The position numbers were made by a program, and so were the translations under genes. The notes beneath the pieces are model-generated. The model did not search any database and was not told where the DNA came from. It worked only from the letters and a program-made list of their open reading frames with translations. From Edaphochlamys debaryana (Eukaryota; Chlorophyta; Chlorophyceae; Chlamydomonadales), in the NCBI GenBank assembly GCA_016858145.1, contig JAEHOE010000095.1:310001-374000 (forward strand): 64,000 nt of DNA, in the 5' to 3' direction. Position 1 is the first letter of the stretch. Every line of letters begins with the position of its first letter. Positions 36,281-46,900 of this stretch are shown piece by piece.

Positions 36281-38557
36281 TCAGCCGCCCGTCATCCCCG
36301 CCCTGCCAATAGACACCCATGCTGCGGTTGTGACCGCATGTGACTGCAGGCCGTCCACCTCTCCACCTCCTGCCGCCACCCCCGCCGCTTCAGCGTCCTC
36401 TCCACCCTCCTGCTCGTCAGTGTCCGACTCTGATGTGTGCCACATGAAAAGGTACAGCCTGCCCGGGTCACCCCCGAGCTTTGGCATGTCCTCCCGCAGG
36501 GCTTTGATGGACTCGTGCAGTTGCAGTCGCGCTGCCTTCTCGATCAGGTCATCACACGACAGCTGGACGTCCACGTGGGGGTACTTGGTGTTGAGCTCCA
36601 GCAGCACGTCGCACACGTCCACCGGCAGCGGCGGCTGGCAGGAGCCGTCCTCAGCGCGGACGCACCACGAGTCGACGTACTGTTGGGGGGGCACCCAGGA
36701 TGGGAACGGCAAGAACACGCCTCAGTTGAGAAGCAAGGCGACGACAAACTTATACCCTGACTGAGGAGCTCTGCAGGCCTGGGACCCTTACGGCGGGCTC
36801 ACCAGGTTGAAGTTCCGCGGCTCCTGACAGCTTTGCGCCAGGGACAGCAGCCCCGACACCGGGTATGAGGTGGAAGCGGGCAGCTTGAGCTCCTGAGGCA
36901 GGCACAGCAGATGATGGCGGTGACGGCAGATGGAACTCAGTAAGGTACCGGGTAGGAAGACTTGTCACACGCACGCTTGCAACCCCCGACCCAGATCAAC
37001 CCAGATGAATCCTTACCTTGAGCCGGGTACTGGTCGCGATGGCGGCCAGGTCCTGGTGGCTGAGCGCAAATCCGTGCAGCTCAAGCTGCGGGATGCCGAC
37101 CCTGCCCAGCGCCTCCAGCCAAGCCGTGTGGTTGCGGCGGCCGGGCCCCGCCTCGGCCACGCCGCCGACCGGCAGCACGATGGTCGGGTCCGCGACGTTG
37201 AACCCTAGGAACCGCCGGGGCCTGGACACCTCCACTTCTGACTCATCGTCCAGCCGACCGGCCAGGAACTCAGCGGCGGAGCGGAGGGCAGACTCCCCAT
37301 CCTCAGTGAGGGCGCTGGCCGCGCCGTCGAAAGTGAGGCCGCGCGTCAGGGCGAGCTTGATCTCCCAGGACAGCTGGCGGACGGGAGAGTAGCGTAGCTC
37401 GTGTAGCACCTCGGGGACCTGGCTGGTCAGGTGCACCTCCTTGAGGCTGGCTGGCAGCTTCCAGCGAGCGGCGGCCGTGGCCAGCCCAGCGACGGCCTCA
37501 GCCCCCGCGGGCGGACTGATGAGGCCCGCCACACTCAACTTCTCGAGCTCAGCGAGCTGTGACAGGGTGTCTACGCGCAAGTGGGCGCTGCGGGCCTCGA
37601 GCACTGTCAGGCTGGTGAGGCAGCTGAACGCAGCCGGAAGCCCGCCTCTCTGGCAGGGCATGGAGAGGGACTTGAGCCCGGTGAGGGGCGGCAGGAGGGA
37701 AGAGAAAAGCTCCGGGGGCTCGCAGTAGCGGAACGAGAGCACCTTGAGAGACCGCAGGCTTGCAAGGACTGTGACCTGCTCCAGGCGCTCGACCCTGAGG
37801 GCTGTGGCAAGCTGCGTCAGCTGAGTGGCGCCCGACAGTGCCGCCCCCAACGGCGCGGTCAAGGGCACGCGGTCGATGTCGAGCTTGGAGAGGCGTGCCG
37901 CGCCGAGTCCTGGAGTGAGCAGTGCCTTGACGGCCGCCGCAAAAGCCTCGTGGTCTAGGGGTCAATGCTAAAGCCGTGCGGCGTGCTGATGACCTCGAGC
38001 TCCGGGAAGGCCGCGGAGATGAGGTCGGCCGCCGGCTGGCTGAGGGTGGTCGCGTCGATGCTTAGCTCCCGCGTAGGCAGCGGGCTGGCGGACTTGAGCG
38101 TCGCGAACGGGAGCAGCAGCTGGTACCTACAGGTCAAGTATGTGCGGCGTCAGTGCTCAAGCATTTCGTTGCAGACGTCGCCAGCTGTTGCTGTGAACGT
38201 GTGCGCGGAGGGGTCTTGCAGGTCAACGCGACTTCAGCAAGCTCACCCGACACCCTGCTGTTCTTCCATAGGTTCTGTTTCAAATGAGCGCAGGCGGACC
38301 GACGTTGGCCTGCAGCCACGCCCGAGGATTCTGCGGAGGATGAGCTCGGCGAACTGCTTTTGCCGGGCCGTGGGAGCTTTCAGCTCGAGGGACTCGACTT
38401 GCTGGTCGTACAGCTCGCAGAGCGCCTTGCAGGTGTGTCGGAGGGCTCGGCGGTCATCCTTGTTCCACCACCAGAGATGCTGGAGAATTTGCGGAAACAA
38501 GTCGCGGTGCGTCAGGAGTGGGCCAAGGCCCGTCTCTGGGTCGAAGACGACAGACAT
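36281..38557 (-). pseudogene. LRR gene 1: F-box-like/leucine-rich-repeat gene with a 1-base frameshift
   Basis: Same four-exon layout as intact LRR gene 2: 38557-38247, 38126-37017, 36892-36803, 36679-36281. The N-terminal segment LLTHRDLFPQILQHLWWWNK then RALRHTCKALCELY looks like an F-box. The second exon holds irregular leucine-rich repeats such as LASLRSLKVLSFRYCEPPEL. Relative to its paralog one base is missing near 37966-37970, so the frame hits TAG (plus CTA 37962-37964 region) after ...FSID-P and resumes in the next frame with DHEAFAAAVKALLTPG. The exon 2 length (1110 bp) is consistent with a one-base loss. It is therefore either a recent pseudogene, a truncated protein of about 170 residues, or an assembly error. 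Confidence 0.75.
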
Positions 38558-38874
38558 TTTTGTGCGCTGCGTTTGGAAGAGAGTCTGAGCAAGCGTGTGA
38601 ACTGCAAGAGACTTGCAAACCCCCTGCCGTACGCACAGTGCCCGAGAATGCCCGGCAACCTCCACCCCGCTTCACAGGTTGACAATCGTCACCGCCAGGC
38701 CACCGCAGGTTCATTAGGCGACCATACGTTTTGCGCGTTAACTCACCCGCTGCACTCGTATACACCACGCGCCCTCCCCCATCCCGTCGCCCCGCCGTCC
38801 TTCCACCAAGCCGCCATGCGCTCCCTCCCTCCCTGCCCCCCTCCCTCCCCCAATGGCCGCACACGCCCCCTCAA
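38558..38874. other. Promoter region of LRR gene 1
   Basis: Paralogous to 43621-43934 upstream of LRR gene 2. Both carry GCAAACCCCCT, GCCGTACGCA and TGCCCG-CAACCTCCACC. No exon is visible in either. Confidence 0.5.
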
Positions 38875-39505
38875 TCAGCCCCCCGCCACGACGTCCCGAG
38901 GGTCCGCCTCCAGCCTGAAGAGCGTGCGGTAGAGCTGCCTGCTGGCCGCGGGCCCCAGCTCCCTCTCCAGCAGGCGCTCGGCCGCTGCCTCGGGGTCCAG
39001 GCCGGCGGCGGCGGCGGAGCGCATGGCCCCCTTGTAGGCCTCCCACAGCTGTTGGCGGGGAGGGGGGGGGAGAGGGGAGGGGGAAGGGGCAGGGAGGGAG
39101 TGCTAGGGGCAGGGGAGGTGATGGGCGAGGGAAGCGGAGTGGGGGTTGGGGTTTCTAGTGGGAAGTCGGTTGGCGGTGGCCAGCGTTGGGCTCTCTACTA
39201 CGAGTTGGGCCAACTCCCTACTGCCGATTCCGGCTTTGCCTCCCTAAGAAGACCATCTTCTCCCTCTCCCGCCCGCCCCCGCTCACTCTTCAGAGCATGA
39301 GTGACGACATGGCCTGCACCTTCCTCCCATCCTTAGTCAAGCATAGCCCCTCGTGCCATTCCAAGAAGCGGGGCAGCGGCTCTTCAACTCCCGAGCCCTC
39401 GTCCGCGGCCGGGCCCGCGAAGGGCCCGGCACCGGCTGGGCCCGGAGCGGGCCTGGTCCGCCGGCCGTACTGGCGGCTGAGGGCCTTGCTGCGGGGGCCA
39501 AGTCG
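38875..39505 (-). pseudogene. MUS81 3' relic from a tandem duplication
   Basis: A copy of the last exons of the MUS81 gene. Bases 39048-38875 match MUS81 exon 16 (44108-43935) almost exactly and keep its open frame (LWEAYKGAMRSAAAAGLDPE... to stop). The equivalent of exon 15 is missing. The exon 14 equivalent (about 39290-39505) lost its 5' bases and acceptor, and gains a stop after ...MSSLML. The similarity ends near 39505, the probable duplication edge. Confidence 0.8.
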
Positions 39506-39699
39506 GGGCAAAAGGCGGGTTCGGAGGGCATGGACGTTGGCATTGACGATGGCAAGCCAGCGGTCCTGCAACGGCCTACACATAACTGGTAAGCACACGG
39601 TCCCTCACTGCAGCACCTTGTGGCCCCGGCGTGTGCCCGCGCCCTGCCCCGCCCCTGCCCACGCAGCCCCCAGCGCCCCTGCTCCCCCCATCACCACGA

Positions 39700-40314
39700 C
39701 CTGCTCTGCCCCAGCTGCCCCTTGTCGATCAGCCCCAAAGGTCAGCAGCGTGCCATCATCTGGAGGGGGGGGGTTGAAGGGGAGCATCGCGGGGTAAAGA
39801 CGGGGCGGGTGGGGTGCATCCGGCCGTGCTTCGGTTTGGCTGTGCTCTATTGCTCCATTCAGACCAGAGACAACCGGGGCTGCATACATCTCAAGGCCGC
39901 AAAGAGAGTATACCCATGGAATCGCCCCACCCACCGGTGACTACCGCTGTGTGCGCCCCGCCACATGAGACCTGCTGCACCGAGTACCCCGCCAGGCAGG
40001 CAACGATGCTGTGGCAGAGAGGGTGGGGGGGCGGAACAGGGTTAGAGGCAAAGACGACACACGGGGGTGACAGGGCTGGGTCTGGGGTGGGGTTGTGCAG
40101 GGTGTGACAGTGGCGCACATGGCAGGTGACGCCAGGCCGTGAGGGCGGGCAGGGGGGTGACAAGCGCGACGTGGCACGCGCACCCCCAGGATGGCATGCG
40201 CGGGACGTACCGCGGGTACAGCTCCCGCGCGATGGGGAAGCCGAGGCCCAGCCGCCCATCGCTCGCAGTGCCGAAGGTGGCGAGCACTCGTGCGAGCGGC
40301 TTCTTGCTGGCCAT
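39700..40314 (-). pseudogene. RCC1 5' relic from the same tandem duplication
   Basis: Exons 1 and 2 (40314-40211 and 40008-39935) are identical to those of the RCC1 gene. The exon 3 equivalent (39759 leftward) has an extra base that shifts the frame (TLLTFGADRQGAAG instead of TLLTFGLNDKGQLG). No further RCC1 exons follow, because the MUS81 relic begins to the left. It cannot encode a propeller, but it keeps a full copy of the RCC1 start region and could still be transcribed. Confidence 0.85.
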
Positions 40315-40474
40315 GCTCGGTCGCAGGCTCAGTCGCGATGCCGCACGCCTCCTCTCGCAACTTCCCCCGCCAAGCCCCTGTGTAATTCCTTATCCAGCTT
40401 CAACGTATTGGGCTACTGTTTGTATGGTGTGGCGTGCGAAGCGGATGTCGGGTTTCGGAGCCTTGCAATCGAGC
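39824..40474. repeat. 651-bp duplicated block, right copy
   Basis: Partner of 34978-35628. The match ends where the left copy reads CCGGACGCAG and this copy reads CACGCCGCAG. Confidence 0.9.
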
Positions 40475-41337
40475 ACGCCGCAGCTCAATTTGCCCTGGAC
40501 AGTGCGCTACTTATATGTGGCAGTGGCGGGACACGAGGGCAGTGCAAGGGTTCTGGGTGGTGGCGGGGCGCCTCGAGCAGGGAGCATGGCACGCGGCACG
40601 CGCCAACCCGCCCGCCCTGCACCGCCTTGCCCCTCGCCGCAACCCCGTCGGGGCCCGGCGCCCCCTCGCCATCCCACCCTCCTTACATATGGTCCTTACC
40701 ATCTGAGGTAATGCACAGCAGGCTTTGACGTGCATGGCGTACCGCTGAATGCGCTGATACCGGTAGCCATGGCCTGTGGTCTTCAACGCCCAGTACCGCC
40801 GGTACTACATCCATCCCGCCGCCCCTCTGGCCCCACACCGTAACAGCTTGTCCCCTAGATGGCCCTCACACAGGAGCTCTTCGCTAAGCTGGTCAGTGCG
40901 CTTCGAGGTAGAAAGGTGACGTGAGAACGGTGTAGCGGGGAGACAGGGCAAAGCAAGCGCATGTGGTGGATAGTTAGATACAAGCAAAGCGCGCGCCCCC
41001 ATGCAGTCTTACACAACCCTTCGGCTCCCCCATGCAACACCATCCACCTCGCCTCGCCGACTTGCTATGATGTACGGTACCGTTTATGAAAGTCACGCCA
41101 TTGGTACCATTCTCACCAAGCCCCGCTGACTTGATACGAGATCCCAACACATCAACATACCCCCCCCCCTAGGTAGTGCTGGGCGGCTCTATCATGAGCC
41201 CCTCCAGTCCCCGTCCATGTCCCATCCCGTATCATAAAATCCAGGCTCGATAACTCAGCAGGGCTCTCACCACCGCTCTCTGTCCCCAACCATCCCGCGC
41301 AGTCGCCGACTGTTTCAAGCCCCACCAGTGCACAACT
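40475..41337. other. Diverged duplicate flank and LRR gene 2 3' region
   Basis: The first 200 bp are a diverged counterpart of 35629-35800. A minus-strand TGTAA (plus TTACA 41009-41013) lies about 325 bp beyond the LRR gene 2 stop and is a plausible poly(A) signal; another is at about 40682. No supported exon. Confidence 0.55.
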
Positions 41338-43620
41338 TCAAGCGTCAGGGCCAGCACCCTCTGCCATCCACCGCGCCGTCCACGCCTTCCTTGCTGCTTC
41401 CTCCGGACCGACGTCACCCGCACCTTTCTCCCCTCCCGCATCCTCCTCGCCCCACTCCCCCTCACTGCTGTCTGGGTCGTGCAGGTCCCAGAGGGAGAGG
41501 TACAGCCCGCCCGGGTTACCACCAAGCTCCCGCATCTTCCCCTGTTGGGCTTTAATGGACTCGTGCAGTTGCAGCCGCGCCGCCTTCTCGAGCAGGTCAT
41601 CGCACGACAGCTGGCCGTGCACGTGGAGGTACTTGGTGTTGAGCTCCAGCAGCATGTCGCACACGTCCGGCGGCGGCGGTGGCTGGCAGGAGCCGTCCTC
41701 AGCACGGATGCACCATGAGTCGGCGTACTGTTGGGAGGGAAGCACATCAAAGGGCGGAACCGGTAGGTAAGCCACGGTCGAGAAGCAGGACAACGGCAGA
41801 GGCATCGGCGGGGACCCCAGAGGCTAAGACCGTCATAGCCGTGACGGCAGCAGACTTACCAGCTCGAGGTCCCCCAGCTCCCGGCAGTGAGCCGCCACTA
41901 GCAGCAGTCCAGACACCGGGCATGAAGTAGAGGCGGGGAGTTTGAGCTCCTGGGGCAGTGGAAGGCAACGGAGGCACTTGGGGTCAAGCATAATAAGCAA
42001 GCTGCGCAATCCCTCCCACCTGGAGGACGGGTTACAGCTAGCCCTGCACCCGACCCAGATCATTGCTTACCTTGAGGCGCGCGTTGGTTGCCATGGCGGC
42101 CATGTCCTCGTTGCTGAGCGCGAATCCGTCAAGCTCAAGCCGAGGCACCCCCGCCCTGCCCAGCGCCTCCAGCCAGGCCGTGTGGTTGCGGCGGCCGGGC
42201 CCCGCCTCTGCCGCGCCGCCGACGGGTAGCACCAAGGTCCGATCCTTGACGTCGAAACCCAGGAACCGCCAGGGCCTGGACACCTCCAACCTCGAGCGAT
42301 CATTCAGCCGACCGGCCAGGAAATCAGCGGCGGAGCAGAGGGCAGACTCCCCCTCCTCAGTGAGTGCGCTGGTCGTCTTATCGAAGGTGAGGCCGCGCGA
42401 TAAGGTGAGTTTGAGCTCCCATGACAGCTGACGGACGGGCGAGTAGCGAAGTGCTTGGAGCACCTCGGGTGCCTGGCTGGTCAGGTGCACCTCCTTGAGG
42501 CGGGTCGGCAGCGTCCAGCGAGCAGCAGCCTCACCCAGCAGTCCAGCGCCGGCCCCAGCCTCCGCGGGGGGGTTGGTGAGGCGCGCTACTCTCAGCTCTT
42601 CCAGCCCAGCGAGCTGTGACAGGGTGTCCACGCGTAGATTTGCACTCCGGGCGACGAGCAATTCCAGGCTGGTGAGGCAGCTGAACGCGGCGGGAAGCTC
42701 GCCTTGCTGGCAGGGCATGGAGAGGGACCGCAGCCCTGTCAGGGGCGTCAGGAGGGGCGAGAAGAGCTCCGGGGGCTCGCAGTAGCGGAACGAGAGCGCC
42801 TCAAGCGACCGTAGGCTTGCAAGGGCTGTGACCTGCTCCATGCCCTCCACTTTCAGGCCCGAGGCGAGCTTCGTCAGCTGGGTCGCGCCCGACAGGGCCG
42901 CCCCCAAGGATGGCGAAAGCGGCACCCGGTGGAGGTTCATCGAGGTGAGGCGTGCGGTGCCGAGCCCTGGACTCAGCAGGGTCTTGACGGCCGCTCCCAG
43001 GGCCTTGTGTCCGAGAGGGATGTTGCTGAAGACGTGTGGCATCTCAATGCTCTCGAGCTCTGGGAAGGCCGCGGCGATGAGGTCGGCCGCCGGCTGGCTG
43101 AGGGCGGTCGCATCGATGCGCAACTCCCGAGTAGGCAGCGGGCTGGCGGACTTGAGCTCCGCGAACGGAAGAAGGAGCTGGCACCTACAGGTCAAGTATG
43201 TGCGGCGTCAGTGCTCAGGGTGAGGTGCAGACGTCGGCAGCTGTTGCGGTCAGTCAGCGTGTGCGCCGCGGGGTCTTGCAGGTCAACGCGACTTGCTTGC
43301 GCTTACCCGATAGATTGCTGCATCTCCAGGGTGTCATAGAGGTTCGTGTGCAGATGCACGTACTTGGGCCTGCAGCCGCGCCCCAGGAGGACCAGCTCCG
43401 CTTCCTGGACATCTCCAGGAGTCGTTCCGGAGACCTTTTTCAGCTCCAGGGTCTCAACCTGCTGGTCGTGCAGCTCGCAGAGAGCCTTGTTGACTTGTCG
43501 GAGAGAACGGCGGTCATCCTTGCCCCACCAGCCGTCGAAATGCTCCAAAATTTGCGGACACAGGTCGCGGTGCGTCAGGAGCGGGCCGAGGCCCGCCTCC
43601 GCGTCATAGGCGGCGGACAT
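41338..43620 (-). CDS. LRR gene 2: F-box-like/leucine-rich-repeat protein, 635 aa, intact
   Basis: Exons: 43620-43307, 43184-42071, 41949-41860, 41727-41338, with matching phases. Residues about 10-55 (GLGPLLTHRDLCPQILEHFD, then RRSLRQVNKALCELHDQQVE) resemble an F-box, the adaptor that docks a substrate receptor to SKP1 in SCF ubiquitin ligases. The large second exon carries degenerate leucine-rich repeats (LASLRSLEALSFRYCEPPEL, CLTSLELLVARSANLRVD). The C-terminal exon is charged and ends in GPDA. It is the intact paralog of LRR gene 1 and lies in the right half of the tandem duplication. Substrates are unknown. The F-box call is by pattern and needs a profile search. Confidence 0.78.
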
Positions 43621-43934
43621 GATTGCGGTGCGTCGGGAATAGAGTCTGCGCAAGCTTGTGAATTGCAGGGGCCACCTGCAAACCCCCTATGCCGTACGCC
43701 GTACGCAAAATGCCCGACAGTGCCCGCCAACCTCCACCTGCTTCACACGTCATGTCATCCGCCACCGCAGGTTCACCAAACGACCGTACGTCCAGCACAC
43801 GCGGTATTTTAAGCTGCTGCACTCGTATGCACCACGCGCCCTCCCCCATTCCCGTCGGCCCGCCGTCTTTCCTGCAAGCCGCCATGCGCTCCCTGCCCCC
43901 TCCCCCCTCCAGTCGCCCGCACACGCCCCCTCCA
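43621..43934. other. Between LRR gene 2 start and MUS81 stop
   Basis: 314 bp holding the LRR gene 2 promoter and the MUS81 3' flank. GCCGTACGCCGTACGCA occurs near 43691. Nothing else is seen. Confidence 0.5.
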
Positions 43935-46900
43935 TCAGCCCCCCGCCACAACGTCCCGCGGGTCCGCCTCCAGCCTGAAGAGCGTGCGGTAGAGCTGCCT
44001 GCTGGCCGCGGGCCCCAGCTCCCTCTCCAGCAGGCGCTCGGCCGCTGCCTCGGGGTCCAGGCCCGCGGCGGCGGCGGAGCGCATGGCCCCCTTGTATGCC
44101 TCCCACAGCTGGGCAGGGGCGGGGGGGGAGAGGGGAGGGGAAGGTAAGAATGGAAGTGGTGGTCAGAGAGCATGGCCCCCTTGTAGGCCTCCCACAGCTG
44201 GGGGAGAGGGGGAAGAGCGGAGGGGAGGGGGAAGCGGCAGGGAGGGAGTATTAGGGGAAGGGGAGGTGATGGGCGAGGGAAGCAGGGTGGGGTTGGGGTT
44301 TCTAGTGCGAAGTCGGTTGGCGGCGGCACCGTTGCAAGAACCCGGGAACGCGAGCGGACGAGCAGTGGCTCACGCAGGTCGGCCGGCAATACCAAGCCCC
44401 AAGCATGGTAACCCCAGCAGCAGCATCGGCCGGGGTCTCACCGCCGAGGGCGTGGTGTAGCGCGACACCACCCGCTGCACCCGCTCCTGGCCCAGGCCTG
44501 TGGGGGCGAGACACGGCATGGGCGGGAGCGAGGGTGTGAGGCTGTACGGGTGGACACCTGAAGGCAACAGGGCCATCTCCCTAGTGCCAATCCCGCATTT
44601 GCCACCTACTATCGCCGTCGTCTCCGTCTCCCTCTCCCGCCCTCGCTCACTCTTCACGGCGCAGAGCATGAGTGACCACATGGCCTGCACCTTCCTTCCA
44701 TCCTTGATCATGCGCAGCCCCTCGTGCCACTCCAAGAAGCGGGGCAGCGGCTCTTCAACTCCCGCGCCCGCGTCTGCGGCCGGGCCCGCGGAGGGCCCGG
44801 CGCCGGCTGGGCCCGGCGCGGGCCCGGTCCGCGGGCCGTACTGGCGGCTGAGGGCCTTGGTCAGGGCCACGAGCTGGCGGGCGGTATCTGCGGGGGCCAA
44901 GACAGCTTTGAGTTTGCGGTGAGGAGAGGAGCTCACCGTGAGTATGACCGGCTCTGAAGAGGTACAGCCTCATCGGTCCGCACGCTGAAGGAGGAGCGGA
45001 GAGGAGAAGGCCCGACGCCCCGTTCCCCGTGTCTGCCCCCCGGCCCCAGCCCCACGCCCGGGCTCGGTTGTAACGCACCCCTGTGGTCTGCCGTCTTGAG
45101 CAGGATGAAGCCCTCCAGCAGGGCCGACTGGGAGGCAGTGCGGACGGTCTTGACCTCCTGGGCTGCGCGGCGTAGGGGCGTGGGGTAGGGCGTGGGGCGT
45201 GTGGGGGTAGGGTATGGGGCGTGGGGCGTGTGGAGATAGGGCGTGTGGAGATAAGGCGTGTGGGTGAGCGTGCCGGGCGTGGCCGCGGTCAGCTTGGTGG
45301 CACACGGAAGAGAGGAATGACAATGTGGGTTAGTGTAGCCCCGCCACAGCACCCCTGGCCTCCTGCGCCTCACGGTTGGCCACGCGCTCTCCGCGCGGGC
45401 CCCCTTCCCCGCCCGCCCACGCATACTCGATGCATACACTCATACGCTCAATATACCATCACACCCATCACACCCATACCACCCACCCCAGCGCTCACCG
45501 CTGTTCAGACTCTCCGGGTCTCCCTCGATCAGGTAGTGCAGCCGCCGCAGCCCGCAGCGCTTGAGCACGTACTTCTGCTGCCCGTAGCGCGCGGAGCGGA
45601 CCGACTGAACCAGGTCGCTCACGGACTTGCGCTCCAGAATGGCGTCCAGCACGAACCTGAGGGGGGGTGGGTTGGGAAGAGGGGGGTTGAGGGAGGGTAG
45701 AGGGGGAGAATGCGGTTCGCATCTCTGCAATCCCTGCAACCCAGTCGCCCACGCGCACCATTGCCCGGGCCACCCTCGGGCCTCGGATACCAGCCGAACC
45801 CATGCACCCCTGCCCCACCTCCCCACCCGCCCTTACACCCACCCACCCCACCACACCCCCCTCCCACCCACCATCCCGCCGGGCTGGTGGTGCCCTTCTT
45901 GGCCGCTACCCACAGGAAGTCGCCCACGTTGAGCGACATGGGCGTCGCCGTGTGCAGCCGCACGCCCGCAGCCTGCGCCTGCTGCTGCAGGGGCTTCACC
46001 ACGGTGTCGGGCTCGCGGTGGTCGTACACCAGCACCACCTGACAGGGGGGGAGGGAGGCAGGAGTGGGGGAGGCAAGGGGGGAAGCAGGGATGGAGGAAC
46101 GCACAAGGTTCAATAACACCTATCCGCTATTGTACTATCGTGACATTTTAACACCGACCCCAACCGCCAACCGCCAACCACCAACCACCGATGAAATCCA
46201 GGCTGTCGCGACCCAGCAGCAACAGGTGCGGCAACTGAAACACCCCCACCAACCGCCCAATCGCCAACCCACGTCGTAGACCGAGTCGAAGCGCTGCCCC
46301 GGCGCCAGGGGGGGGAGGCGCAGCGGCAGCTCCCCGTGGCACAGCGGCACTTCGCACAGCCGCGGCAGCAGCCACTCGTACGACATCAGGCTGGGGGTGG
46401 GTTGGGGTGGGGGGGTGATGGGCAGTGAAGGAGAGGGGCGGACGAGGGGCGGACGTTAGGTTTGCGGGGGAGAGAAGGGGGCGGGCCGCGGAAGGAGACG
46501 CTCTCAGCATGCTGTGTGCAGGGGCAGAGCGCGGCAGGCAGTTGGGCGAGAGAAGGGGCTGAGGGCAGGGACTGCGGATAACGATTCGTGTATGTCGGGT
46601 GGGTGAGCGCAGCGTCTCCGATTCGGCCAAGGCCCCCGTCCGTTTCGACCCCGTCCTCGCCCCCGCTCACGTCTTGTCCTCGCCACCACCCTCGCCCTCC
46701 GCTCCGGCTTGGCTCCCCGCCCCCGCCTGACTGCCAATGCCCAGGCCCGCGCCTTGTCCTTGGCTCCCCGGGAAGAGCCCCCCTTGGCTCCCCAGGCCCA
46801 GGCCCAGGCCCGTGGCCCCCAGGCTGCCTTGGCTGCCCAGGCCCAGGCCCAGGCCCGCGGCCCCCAGGCTGCCTTGGCTGCCCAAGCCCAGGCCCATGCT

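Noticed and set aside
44160..44210. Alternative MUS81 exon 16 start at about 44200
   Set aside because: The frame after this acceptor runs into low-complexity sequence (LSDHHFHSYLPLP) instead of the conserved C-terminal helices; treated as an echo.
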